From: Thalassovita autumnalis
GTDB taxonomy: Bacteria; Pseudomonadota; Alphaproteobacteria; Rhodobacterales; Rhodobacteraceae
Direction of reading: 5' to 3'
Assembly (NCBI RefSeq): GCF_001458255.1
Contig: NZ_CYSB01000024.1
Coordinates: 29,249 to 93,248, forward strand
Length of the DNA: 64,000 nt
A program made the position numbers and the translations under genes. Position 1 is the stretch's first letter. Each line of letters opens with the position of its first letter. Shown here one piece after another: positions 8,864-17,116 of this stretch. The notes under the pieces are model-generated. The model was given only the letters and a program-made list of their open reading frames with translations. It had not been told where the DNA came from and did no database searches.

Positions 8864-9031
8864 GTGCCAGGTTGGCTCCCTCCGGCGGATCAAAACCGGG
8901 CGCGTATCGATCTTGGCTTCAACCTCGTCAATGGCGCCAATACCCTGCGGTTTGAGGTGTTCCATGATGGGATCGCAGCCTCGGATTATGAAAACACCGG
9001 GGTGGAAATCCAATTCAGCCGCTCGTTCTGA
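8864..9031 (+). pseudogene. Tail of an outer-membrane beta-barrel protein
   Basis: The frame reads RIDLGFNLVNGANTLRFEVF, HDGIAASDYENTGVEIQFSRSF and stops. Alternating hydrophobic residues ending in a C-terminal phenylalanine are the signature of the last strands of autotransporter or other outer-membrane barrels (the beta-signal recognised by BamA). Nothing recognisable precedes it, so only about 55 codons are left. A terminator follows at once, consistent with the real 3' end of a gene whose 5' part was removed by the IS-associated rearrangement to its left. Confidence 0.55.
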
Positions 9032-9050
9032 GCAGTTTGATGATGAACTT

Positions 9051-9083
9051 AAAAAGGGGGGCTCCACGCTCCCCTTTTTCTTT
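9051..9083 (+). terminator. Rho-independent terminator after the barrel remnant
   Basis: AAAAAGGGG (9051-9059) pairs with CCCCTTTTT (9071-9079) around a short loop and runs into CTTTT. It sits 20 bp after the stop of the beta-barrel tail. Confidence 0.8.
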
Positions 9084-9750
9084 TGGAGCGCCCGGATCAT
9101 TGGGGTGGATTCCGCGCCGTCGGTCCAATGACGGGGGCATATTGGACCGTCACCGACAACGGTTTGACTTTGCAAACTCGCTGATGATCGGGCGGAGGTC
9201 ACGGTGCCTGCATTCGCTCAACCCAGCGCATCCGCCTAGCCCATCTGCGCGATCCTTTTTTGAATTTGACTTCGGCACCTTGATTGATCCCCAAAGTGGC
9301 CTGTCTGAGGTGGTTGCTCGGTTCGGCCCATTCCGCAGGACAGACACATGACAAATGCGGGATGAAGTGTTTGGCTTGGAAAAGGTACGTCATTTGGACC
9401 GCTGCAAGGCCTGCAAAAATGCTGTTTTTGGGTTCACTATTCACTCTGTCTTCTAATCCTGATTCAATCTCTCCTGATCAAAGCGTCCGCCTGTCAACCT
9501 GGGGGCGTTCCCTTCTGGCCTGACGCTGCTGTTGACAACCCTTTCGTTCGGGCCAAGAAATGCGGGATATATTAATCCCCTGTTTGCGCATTTGCCGCGG
9601 ATCTTTAAGAAATTCATCTTGTCGATGGTGCCGAAGGCAAAAGGGCGTTATTTGAGGGGCAAGCCGTTGCGTCAACCGCAACTCAATTGCCGTATATGCA
9701 GCCGCTGATGGTCAGCGGTTCCAGACAAAAGACATATGTAGAAGGCCGTG
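9084..9750. other. About 670 bp without a convincing gene
   Basis: No frame here has recognisable motifs or a ribosome site. A TTGACA hexamer at 9532-9537 could be a -35 element, but no good -10 was found at 16-18 bp. The last 200 bp presumably contain the promoter of the FabMG-like gene. The stretch may be decayed sequence left by the rearrangement that truncated the barrel gene. Confidence 0.4.
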
Positions 9751-11067
9751 ATGAAACAATCGATCCCGCTGACCTCTCTCCCTGAAAACAGCCTCTATGG
9801 CGAAGGTGATATCTTCGTTCTGTTTGGCGAACTGTTTGGCCGCGGCTATGCCACCGGCTTGATCGAAGCGGCCAAAGCCGCGGGCATGACCGTTGTGGGC
9901 GTCACCGTTGGCCGCCGCGATGAGGATGGCAGCCTGCGGGCGCTTACAGCCGAAGAACATGCCGCAGCCGAGGAAAACCTGGGCGGCAAGATCATCAACG
10001 TGCCGCTGATGGCGGGCTTTGACATGGACGCCCCTGAAGGCGAAAAGACCCCGACCGATCTGGTTGGTGAGATGACCATCGATGGCTGGCAGGACCACAA
10101 GCTGGATTGGGATCTGATCGATCGCTGCCGTGACTTGGGTGTGACCCGTTTCAAAACCGCCCTGGCTGAGGTTATGGCCCAACTGGACGCGCTGATCCCG
10201 GCCGGCAAGAACGTGTTCTTCGCCCATACGATGGCCGGTGGCATTCCACGCGCCAAGGTGTTCATGGCCATTGCCAACCGCATCTACAAAGGTCGCGGCG
10301 CCCGTTACATGCCGTCGCAGTCGCTGGTCGAAAGCGATCTGGGCAAGCTGATCCTGCAGAACTTTGATGAGGTGACCGCGCATACCTTCGGCCATCTGAT
10401 CGAAGCCAGCAGCGCCATCCGCACCCGTATTGAAGGCGAAGGTGGTCAGGTCCGCTACACCGCTTACGGCTATCACGGCACCCGCGTGCTGATCGATGGC
10501 GAATACACCTGGCAGACCTACACCAACTACACCCAAGGCTTTGCCAAGATGAACCTTGAGGCCCATGCGCAGGCCGCATGGGACAAGGGTGTGAAAGCCA
10601 CCGTGTTCAACTGCCCGGAAATCCGCACCAACTCGTCCGATGTGTTTGCTGGCATCGAGCTGTCGCTGCTGCCTCTGCTGGAGGCGCTGCGCAAAGAAGG
10701 CGGCGGTGCCTGGGTGGATGCGCTTTGGCAGCAGTGTCAGGACCTGCTGAAAGAGGGCGCAACCGTCGAAGGTCTGCTGAAAGACGTCAACGGCTATCAG
10801 CTTGATCCGGTCATGCAACCCTTCAACAACTTCGAAGCCTGGCCCATGCCCAACAGCGGTGAACAGGTTGAGAAAACCGTTGGCACCTCGCAGGCGATTG
10901 TGGCCCTACACAAAGACCGCAAGGTGCTGGTCAGCGATCTGTTGAGCCAGGAGGTGCTGAGCGCCACCGGTTCCCTGATCTTTGGTGAGGCCTCGGATCC
11001 GACTGGCCCGGTGCTGTGGCTGGATCACGACCTTGTGGCGCAGCAGCTGATCGCCGCCAAAGGCTGA
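9751..11067 (+). CDS. FabMG-like enoyl-ACP-reductase-family protein (tentative)
   Basis: 438 residues. The N-terminus, GDIFVLFGELFGRGYATGLI then AGMTVVGVTVGRRDE, resembles the nucleotide-binding start of short-chain dehydrogenases (glycine-rich turn after a first beta strand). Further conserved-looking blocks are KNVFFAHTMAGGIPRAKVF, YHGTRVLIDGEYTWQTYTNY, NCPEIRTNSSDVFAG and GPVLWLDHD. From memory this pattern fits the proteins annotated as the FabMG enoyl-ACP reductase family, first reported as a triclosan-tolerant enzyme; that identity needs a database check. I chose the ATG at 9751 over the GTG just before it because AGAAGG lies 5 bp upstream. The gene stands alone, with a strong terminator behind it. 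Confidence 0.6.
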   Translation: MKQSIPLTSLPENSLYGEGDIFVLFGELFGRGYATGLIEAAKAAGMTVVGVTVGRRDEDGSLRALTAEEHAAAEENLGGKIINVPLMAGFDMDAPEGEKTPTDLVGEMTIDGWQDHKLDWDLIDRCRDLGVTRFKTALAEVMAQLDALIPAGKNVFFAHTMAGGIPRAKVFMAIANRIYKGRGARYMPSQSLVESDLGKLILQNFDEVTAHTFGHLIEASSAIRTRIEGEGGQVRYTAYGYHGTRVLIDGEYTWQTYTNYTQGFAKMNLEAHAQAAWDKGVKATVFNCPEIRTNSSDVFAGIELSLLPLLEALRKEGGGAWVDALWQQCQDLLKEGATVEGLLKDVNGYQLDPVMQPFNNFEAWPMPNSGEQVEKTVGTSQAIVALHKDRKVLVSDLLSQEVLSATGSLIFGEASDPTGPVLWLDHDLVAQQLIAAKG

Positions 11068-11089
11068 TCGCGCCGTTGATTAACATGAC

Positions 11090-11119
11090 AAAGGGCCACC
11101 CGATCAGGTGGCCCTTTTT
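11090..11119 (+). terminator. Rho-independent terminator
   Basis: AAAGGGCCACC (11090-11100) and GGTGGCCCTTT (11107-11117) form an 11-bp stem with a 6-base loop and a T run. It closes the FabMG-like transcript and could also serve the convergent exporter gene. Confidence 0.92.
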
Positions 11120-11149
11120 GTTGCATCGCTCACTATTGGCGGCGCGTTG

Positions 11150-11773
11150 TTATTTCTGTGTCAGCAGTTTGAACGCCAGCCCCAGGAAGACAACACCAGC
11201 AACCCGCTGCAGGATGACCTGGGCTTTGCCGGTGCCTGCCATCTTTTGCCCTGCCATGCCGGCGGCAACGGCCAGACTGCCAAAGACCAGTAGGGTCACC
11301 AGCGCCATCACCAGACCTAGGATGAGGATCTGCATCGCCACATTGCCAAGGGCCGGGTTCACAAACTGGGGCAGGAAGGCCAGCATGAAAATCGCCACTT
11401 TGGGGTTTGAGATGTTCATGATCATGCCACGCCCGACAAGCCGCAGCGGGCTGAGGCGCGGCGCTTCTTTGTTCTGCAGCGCAGAGGCACCGGCACGAAA
11501 TGCCCCCCAGGCGAGGTAAACCAGATAGGCCGCACCAAGGGTTTTCAGCACGGTGAAGGCCGCAGGAACCGCCTGCATCGCCGCCGCAAGACCTAAGGCA
11601 ACGGCTGCAGTGTGAACTGCCAACCCACAGCAGAGCCCCAGCACCACCATCAGGCCAGCACGGCGACCGACAAGGGCGGATTGGGTCATGACAAAGATAT
11701 TGTCGGGACCGGGCACCAGTGCAAGCAGGGCACTTGTGGCAGAAAAGGCGATCAGGGTTTCAATACTCAGCAT
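11150..11773 (-). CDS. LysE/RhtB-family amino-acid exporter
   Basis: 207 residues with about six hydrophobic segments. The start, LIAFSATSALLALVPGPDNIFVMTQS, contains the family's PGPDN signature in the first helix loop. The conserved GxxxNxxNPK-like block appears as GRGMIMNISNPKVAIFMLAF. These inner-membrane proteins export amino acids or related compounds such as homoserine lactone or threonine; the substrate here is unknown. It is transcribed alone, convergent with the FabMG-like gene. Confidence 0.9.
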   Translation of the reverse strand: MLSIETLIAFSATSALLALVPGPDNIFVMTQSALVGRRAGLMVVLGLCCGLAVHTAAVALGLAAAMQAVPAAFTVLKTLGAAYLVYLAWGAFRAGASALQNKEAPRLSPLRLVGRGMIMNISNPKVAIFMLAFLPQFVNPALGNVAMQILILGLVMALVTLLVFGSLAVAAGMAGQKMAGTGKAQVILQRVAGVVFLGLAFKLLTQK

Positions 11774-11866
11774 CTGTCTTCCTTGCAGGCACGCCCCACC
11801 GGCGCGCTGTCAAGCTGTTACAGATGTTGCTTCAAAAGCCAAGAGGCGAGCTGCGCCTGCGTGTCC

Positions 11867-14014
11867 CTAGCGATGACGGTCCCGCCAGGCGTCATATGCG
11901 GCCTCGGTGCCACCTTTGCCGTGGCGGTCCCAGACATGTACCCGGGTTTTGGCCGTTGCGCGGCTGCCCATTGTGGGGGGCTGGCAGGTGATGGCCACGT
12001 GATCGCCATCGAAAGAGGCAAACCGGACAGAAGCTGCAGACTGCCCATCCATCAGCTTGCGCCTCAGGAAATCCACCGCAATCCGCTCCCCCTGACGCAG
12101 AGATTCATAGTGTTCGCTGTATCGCTCAACCCCTGCAAAACACCGCCCGAAGGAGATGTTGCTGGCCAGCTTGTTCAACTCACCCTGCACGGTGAGGTCT
12201 GCGCTGTCCTTGGCTGCGGTCAGTCGGGTGTAATCGTACTCGGGATCTGGTGTGTAAGGATGGGGCAGCATTGCCCCTTCACCACTGAGCATCCGTTCGT
12301 CACTGAAATAGGCCGCAGGATGCAGGGGCTCTGCCCCGGTCAGGATGGGGCGACCCCGCTCAGGCGTGCCAGCGGGCAGCTGATACATCTCAAAAAAGGC
12401 CTTCAGCACGGTCACACAGGCGCCGGCAACAGTGGCATGGGCAGACCCATGGCCGGGGTGCATTGGCGACCCTTCCGGGTAGACCTGCGGCAACAGGGCA
12501 TTGCTGTCCTCATGCAACGGACCCAGATCAACGGTACCGTATTGGGCGCTCCAGAACCTGTTGTTGGTGCGGTTCAGCTGACATATGGCGCTGAGCAGGC
12601 CGCTTTCCGTCAGATCCCGCGACATCCTTGCAAAAAGCGGCTGCTCAGAGCCAAGGCTTTCCGCAGCGCTGCCACCGGTTTGTGACAGGGCGATGCCGGC
12701 GGCCAATGCCTCGGGCCGGGCGGTCAGCGGGGGAGCGAATTTCTGTGATTGCGCACTGGTCAGGGCCAGATGACCTACCTCGGCGAGCATGCTGAGGATA
12801 TGGGCGGCCCCAAATGTCGCGGCGCCGTCGCGGGTGGGATGACCGCGCCCTTCAGGCAGGCCCTGATCGGTGGGCTCCTCCGCACCCAGAAGGATCAGCG
12901 CGGCGTTCTGGTAGGCCTGGAACAACGTGTCAAAATGGACATAGGTCGCCAGATCACGTGGCGTGGTAATGAACCGGGCGGTGTCGCGGAACCGGTCGTA
13001 GGCATCTTTGCGGTTGGATCCGTTTTGCACATCCAGCCAGGTTGCCCATTCCGTCATATGATCACAGCCATCCAAGTGACCCGCAAACCGCTGCGAGATC
13101 ATCTGAACCCCGTAACGGATCACGCCGTCATTTGGCTGAATGCAATCCTCCTGCGTCCTCAGAAGTTTGCGAATGGGGGCAGGGACGTAGCGTGCTGCGC
13201 GGCTGAGGGCATCCTGTGACGGTGCGGCACGCGCGGCCTTGGGGCCATCTTCGGTGTCCAGCGCATCAAGGGCTGCATATTCGCGATTTCCGACCAGCAG
13301 AAACTGCGAGATATAGGGACCAACGCGATCCCCGGGGGTGCAGCCGTTGAACAGATGTGCAGGATCCAGATCGCCCCGCGCCAGACGGCGTTTGGCGGCC
13401 GCGGGGCCTTTGGCATGCTGGAAATAGGGCAGATCCGCCAGCTGTTCGGTCAAGCGCGCGGTGATCCGGCAGGTGGCCCACCGTTCAAAGGGAATGTCCC
13501 GCAACAGCGCGGCGGCATAAAGCTCGCCCATTTCGGCGGTCAGCTCATCCGATCCCAGTTCCGGGGACGCCGGCATCTGTGGCGCTGCGGTGGGGCCGGT
13601 TGCACCCAGCCCGTCATCGCCCGGCCGTGTCAAAGGTGCTGGGGTGGCAAGTGGGCTTTCCTGTCGCCTTGCCTCATGGCTGCCACTGGGCCGCAGGAAG
13701 CCGCCAGAATAAAGCGGCACATTGAAACCCGCATGGCGGGTGGTCAGCGCAGTGATCAGTTGTTTCAGATCGCCCGCCCGGACGCGACCGTAGGGATCAT
13801 GGCCCAGCCCCTTAGTGTAGGTGCCAAAGGCAGCCAGCAATATGTCATCATCGCTGCTGTGCAGGGAAGTGGCAGCCTTAATCTGGGCGGCGGACCAAGA
13901 GCCGTTTGTTTGCCCCCGGCCAGTGTCGACCCCACCAGAGCTGAGCATCAGCGCTGAATGGGTCCGAGTGGCGGTGGCGGAAGGAGGGGAGGGGTTGGGA
14001 CGAAAACGAGTCAT
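11867..14014 (-). CDS. Vanadium-haloperoxidase-like protein with altered axial-His motif
   Basis: 715 residues, no signal peptide visible. The C-terminal half has the vanadate-pocket pattern of algal/cyanobacterial bromoperoxidases: Lys and Arg in KFAPPLTARPEAL (about residues 425 and 433; K-x7-RP), then GSAHATVAGACVTVLKAFFE (Ser524, His526), then GELNKLASNISFGRCFAGV. At the position of the vanadium-ligating His (usual GVHxxxD) it reads GVERYSEHYESL, so His is replaced by Glu (about 630) and the following Asp by Glu (about 634). I checked this on the DNA. I chose the ATG at 14014, preceded by AGGAG; the longer open frame upstream is antisense to a repeat. It diverges from the PAP2-fold gene. 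Oxidation of halides is possible only if another residue binds vanadate. Confidence 0.78.
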   Translation of the reverse strand: MTRFRPNPSPPSATATRTHSALMLSSGGVDTGRGQTNGSWSAAQIKAATSLHSSDDDILLAAFGTYTKGLGHDPYGRVRAGDLKQLITALTTRHAGFNVPLYSGGFLRPSGSHEARRQESPLATPAPLTRPGDDGLGATGPTAAPQMPASPELGSDELTAEMGELYAAALLRDIPFERWATCRITARLTEQLADLPYFQHAKGPAAAKRRLARGDLDPAHLFNGCTPGDRVGPYISQFLLVGNREYAALDALDTEDGPKAARAAPSQDALSRAARYVPAPIRKLLRTQEDCIQPNDGVIRYGVQMISQRFAGHLDGCDHMTEWATWLDVQNGSNRKDAYDRFRDTARFITTPRDLATYVHFDTLFQAYQNAALILLGAEEPTDQGLPEGRGHPTRDGAATFGAAHILSMLAEVGHLALTSAQSQKFAPPLTARPEALAAGIALSQTGGSAAESLGSEQPLFARMSRDLTESGLLSAICQLNRTNNRFWSAQYGTVDLGPLHEDSNALLPQVYPEGSPMHPGHGSAHATVAGACVTVLKAFFEMYQLPAGTPERGRPILTGAEPLHPAAYFSDERMLSGEGAMLPHPYTPDPEYDYTRLTAAKDSADLTVQGELNKLASNISFGRCFAGVERYSEHYESLRQGERIAVDFLRRKLMDGQSAASVRFASFDGDHVAITCQPPTMGSRATAKTRVHVWDRHGKGGTEAAYDAWRDRHR

Positions 14015-14075
14015 ACTGGATCTCCTGCCGCGGGCTGGAGCGGTCAATGCGCGGCACACCCATGCTGCAGTATGG

Positions 14076-14093
14076 CGCGTGAACTCAGCGTGA
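14076..14093 (-). promoter_or_regulatory. Paired heptamer, probable SARP-type operator (copy 1)
   Basis: On the minus strand TCACGCT and TCACGCG lie exactly 11 bp apart (14093-14087 and 14082-14076). SARP-family regulators typically bind heptamer repeats with this 11-bp period. The extended form TCACGCTG-N2-TTCACGC recurs at 19012-19028. It lies 62 bp upstream of the haloperoxidase-like start and 81 bp upstream of the PAP2-fold gene. Confidence 0.5.
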
Positions 14094-14173
14094 GTTTTTG
14101 CCGTCAAATAATCGGCGACGGCGGGCTTTGGCCTCGTTAAGGTTGTTTCATATAGACAATAGGGGAGTTCATT

Positions 14174-15286
14174 ATGCCATTTGCCCAGACACAACAGACG
14201 CAACAGACCCAGCAAACCCAACAGACGCAGCAGACCCAGCAAACCCAACAAACGCAGAGCGCGCCGGGGCTGGCACATGCCGGGCAGGGCAGTTCACTGG
14301 CGCTGAGCCTTGCCTTGGATGCGGTGGCGCTGACCTTGCCGGGCACGCCGGACAGCAGCGTCAGTCACAAGGTGCCGCGCGCTTCGGATGAGGTGGCTTG
14401 GGGCCGGCTGCAGCCCTTGCATCGTCACATCATGATGACCGAAAAATTGGCCGAGGGTCTGAGTGTTGAGGTGTCGGGCACCGATAAGGTGGCGGTTAAG
14501 CATAACGGAACCCTCCTGTGTGAGCTGACCACCCCGTTCCCTACCGATCCCGGTGCAAGCGGTGGCAAGGCCAAGGCGAAAGCTGCCTTGCAGCCGGTGC
14601 TGGACCGGCGGTGGCTGCGCGGTGAACGTGCGGGTGAGATCGTGACCCAGCAGACCGACATCCTGTCGTTCCTGGGGCTGGCCTATCCGATGACGCGCTC
14701 TAGCCACCCGATGACCATGGCGGTGCTGGATGCGGTTCTGGCCGCGATTGGCAAGATTGTTGTGCAGGCCAAACATCTGTTGAACACGCCGCGTCCGATC
14801 GAACTGACCTCAGCCGCATCGCCGATCATTCGCACCCCCGCCCATGCGGCCTGCCCCAGCGGGCACGCCAGTGAAGCCTTTGCAATGGCCTTCGCGATGG
14901 AGGCGATGATGTTTGGTTGTGCCAGCACGGAATTGCGTCTGATCGCGGCCCGGATTGAGGAAAATCGGGTGGTTTCCGGGGTTCATTACGAACATGACGG
15001 CTGGATGGGCCGCAAGCTGGCGGCTGCCTTGGCCCCGATCTTTGCCGATCGTTTGGGTCTGACGGCAACCGCCCCAACAGTCACTGAGATTGAAGATCAC
15101 TGGTCCGCCTCAGGCGAAACCGGGGTTTGGTCGGCGCATGCTGCACATCAGGCCTCAACCCAAACTGTTGAGTGGCTCAGCGGCGCACCGGCCAAACGTG
15201 GCGGCATTAACGTAAACCCACCGGCTGATCGTGCGGATGTTCTGGCCTTCGCCATGGCAAAAGTCACGCAGGAGCTGGGTGCCTGA
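14174..15286 (+). CDS. PAP2/haloperoxidase-fold protein with (QQT)n N-terminus
   Basis: 370 residues. After a low-complexity start (residues 5-28, seven QQT units) comes a domain with all three PAP2 phosphatase/haloperoxidase motifs: KHLLNTPRP (K-x6-RP), CPSGHASEAF (PSGH), and NRVVSGVHYEHD (R-x5-H-x3-D). Spacing fits the family. It lacks a signal peptide and obvious membrane helices, so it may be a soluble phosphatase or haloperoxidase. The subtilase gene starts one base after its stop, indicating one operon. Together with the divergent 715-residue homologue it makes two proteins of the same fold in one locus: this one with an intact catalytic set, the other altered. Confidence 0.82.
   Translation: MPFAQTQQTQQTQQTQQTQQTQQTQQTQSAPGLAHAGQGSSLALSLALDAVALTLPGTPDSSVSHKVPRASDEVAWGRLQPLHRHIMMTEKLAEGLSVEVSGTDKVAVKHNGTLLCELTTPFPTDPGASGGKAKAKAALQPVLDRRWLRGERAGEIVTQQTDILSFLGLAYPMTRSSHPMTMAVLDAVLAAIGKIVVQAKHLLNTPRPIELTSAASPIIRTPAHAACPSGHASEAFAMAFAMEAMMFGCASTELRLIAARIEENRVVSGVHYEHDGWMGRKLAAALAPIFADRLGLTATAPTVTEIEDHWSASGETGVWSAHAAHQASTQTVEWLSGAPAKRGGINVNPPADRADVLAFAMAKVTQELGA
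14186..14257 (+). repeat. (QQT)n coding minisatellite
   Basis: Seven 9-bp units coding Gln-Gln-Thr, with a partly repeated 27-bp higher-order pattern. Synonymous differences (caa/cag, acg/acc) show it is not brand-new, but such tracts can change copy number by slippage without shifting the frame. Confidence 0.9.
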
Positions 15287-15287
15287 G

Positions 15288-17051
15288 ATGCTGAGCTTTC
15301 ATGATATCTCAGATCTGAGTCATGCGCCGGACAACCTGCTGCCCGCAGGTCTGTCCGCGCTGCTGGCGCCGCCCGGCGCGGCGCGGAGCCGGGTGATCTA
15401 CCAACAACAGGCGGCTGGGCAAACGGGTGCCTTGGCCGTCGGATCCTTGCCGGAGCCCTTGCCGACCCTGATGGAACAGGACCGTCTGGGCGCGGCATTG
15501 ACGGCGATGGGGGCAGATCCCGCGGCGGGTGTCGTGCTGGCGGGGGAGGACGCAGCGGCCACAGCGGGTGCTTCTTTTGCACCAGCGGTCTGGCCCGCAG
15601 CCTGCACCGATATGGTGCCGCCCACCACCGTTGAGGAAATCGGCATCATTGATGCTGGCATCGCCTTCTGGAACCCGGCGTTTCAGGACAGCCATGGCGC
15701 CAGCCGCTTTGCCTCCTTCGGTGGGCTTACCCTGAAATCGGGTGAGTTGCTGGCAGGGGAAACCCTTGATCCAGCCGTGCTGACAGCGATGGTGGCCCGG
15801 GGGCACACGAGCGCTGGTGACCGTGAAAACCGCCAACAGTTGGCGGCCCTGCTGCCGTCATCGGTTTATGCCCCGGTGGCCTATGGGCGGCCGCTGTTTC
15901 CGCCAAACGAGATGGCACATGGCACGGCGATGACCGAACTGGTGCTGTCCACCGCATCTGATACGGCGCGGCTGCATGGGCTGGAACTGCCACAGGATGT
16001 GGTGCGTGATCTCAGCGGTGGCATGATGGGCGGTGTGCTGAATGGCGCGGTGCGGGCGCTGGTGGATCAGGTGGTTGCCTGCCGCAGCGATGGCAATCCC
16101 TTCCGAATGGTGCTGTTGCTGGCCTTTGGGTTCCTTGGTGGTCCGCAGGAAGGCATGGCCGCCCCGCATCAACTGGTTGAACAGTTGAACGCGACCCTTG
16201 CCAGCTATCGTAACCTTGGCATTGAGGTACAGCTGGTTGTGCCGATGGGCAACCATCTGCAGGATCAGGCGCATGCCACCCTGCCTGCGGACCGAAAACT
16301 GGGTTGGCGTATCCAGCCAGACGATCACTCCCTCAACACGTTGGAGGTGATCCACCCCGGACCTGTGGCCAAGATCAAGTTGATCGCGCCGGATGGCAGT
16401 AAGGTGAAGCTTAAGCGCAGCCGGAAGGCCCTGGGCATTCTGAAACATGGCGGCAAGGCGATTGGTGCAGTGTGGCATCAGGAGGTTGGTGGCGGCTTGC
16501 TGCGCACCCGGATCAGCCTGAACCCCAGCGCCACCCGGCAGAGCGGCCTTGCCGCCGCGCCTTTTGGTCTGTGGCAGATCAAGCTGCCCAAAGGCCCGGA
16601 GGCCGAGGTCTGGATCCTGCGCGACGAAATGGGCTTTGATGCCAATCCCGCAACCCCATCCCGCCGCAGCTGGCTGGAAGATGGGGCGCGGCCATTGCGT
16701 GATCCCAACGGGATGCCATTCCTCGATGACAGCGCGGCACCTGCCGGGGCGCTGGTTCTGCGGGCGGGCAGCGGATCGCTCCTGGCGGCACATTCCGCGC
16801 CGCAGATCACTTCGGTCGGGGCGCAGTGGCAGATGGCAGCAGGTGGCATGGAACAGTGCTGGTATTCCGGCAACGCGCTCGATGGCACCGCGCCTGAACG
16901 GTGGGAAGATCTGGCGGCAGGCGCTGACCCGGCGCATCGCCCTATCGGGCCCTTTGGGCGGCGTGCGGTTCTGGGCAATGGTGGCCAGCGGCGCTACCGC
17001 GCGGCGGGCACTTCACTTGCGGCGGCCTTGGCGGCGGGTAGCATGGCCTAA
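15288..17051 (+). CDS. Subtilisin-like (S8) serine peptidase, cytoplasmic-looking
   Basis: 587 residues with the full Asp-His-Ser triad: Asp122 in EEIGIIDAGIAFWNP, His211 in NEMAHGTAMTELV, and Ser576 in AAGTSLAAALAAG. The oxyanion Asn is probably Asn322 in LVVPMGNH. Unusually, the Ser motif is only 12 residues from the C-terminus, with over 350 residues between His and Ser, and about 110 residues precede the Asp. I see neither a signal peptide nor a propeptide of the usual kind. The ATG at 15288 follows the PAP2 gene stop by one base (TGAGATG), so the two are co-translated. Its target is unknown; a partner in the same locus is the obvious candidate. Confidence 0.83.
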   Translation: MLSFHDISDLSHAPDNLLPAGLSALLAPPGAARSRVIYQQQAAGQTGALAVGSLPEPLPTLMEQDRLGAALTAMGADPAAGVVLAGEDAAATAGASFAPAVWPAACTDMVPPTTVEEIGIIDAGIAFWNPAFQDSHGASRFASFGGLTLKSGELLAGETLDPAVLTAMVARGHTSAGDRENRQQLAALLPSSVYAPVAYGRPLFPPNEMAHGTAMTELVLSTASDTARLHGLELPQDVVRDLSGGMMGGVLNGAVRALVDQVVACRSDGNPFRMVLLLAFGFLGGPQEGMAAPHQLVEQLNATLASYRNLGIEVQLVVPMGNHLQDQAHATLPADRKLGWRIQPDDHSLNTLEVIHPGPVAKIKLIAPDGSKVKLKRSRKALGILKHGGKAIGAVWHQEVGGGLLRTRISLNPSATRQSGLAAAPFGLWQIKLPKGPEAEVWILRDEMGFDANPATPSRRSWLEDGARPLRDPNGMPFLDDSAAPAGALVLRAGSGSLLAAHSAPQITSVGAQWQMAAGGMEQCWYSGNALDGTAPERWEDLAAGADPAHRPIGPFGRRAVLGNGGQRRYRAAGTSLAAALAAGSMA

Positions 17052-17070
17052 GTATTGAAGTAAAAATGCA

Positions 17071-17096
17071 AAAGGCGTGGGATTCCCCACGCCTTT
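17071..17096. terminator. Bidirectional terminator between convergent genes
   Basis: AAAGGCGTGGG (17071-17081) pairs with CCCACGCCTTT (17086-17096), an 11-bp stem with a 4-base loop. It can end both the subtilase transcript and that of the convergent regulator. Confidence 0.88.
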
Positions 17097-17116
17097 CGCT
17101 TTCTATCCTTGAAACA

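Noticed and set aside
8781..9131. 116-codon open frame over the beta-barrel remnant
   Set aside because: The barrel-like sequence with C-terminal Phe is in another frame; this frame runs on through the terminator and lacks motifs.
9532..9560. Sigma-70 promoter for the FabMG-like gene
   Set aside because: TTGACA is present but no acceptable -10 lies at 16-18 bp, and it is about 200 bp from the gene.
9748..10818. Long antisense frame opposite the FabMG-like gene
   Set aside because: It looks like a shadow of a GC-rich gene; no motifs.
14015..14278. N-terminal extension of the haloperoxidase-like frame with a Leu-rich start
   Set aside because: It is antisense to the QQT repeat (gives LLGLLRLLG). 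The ATG at 14014 has a good ribosome site.
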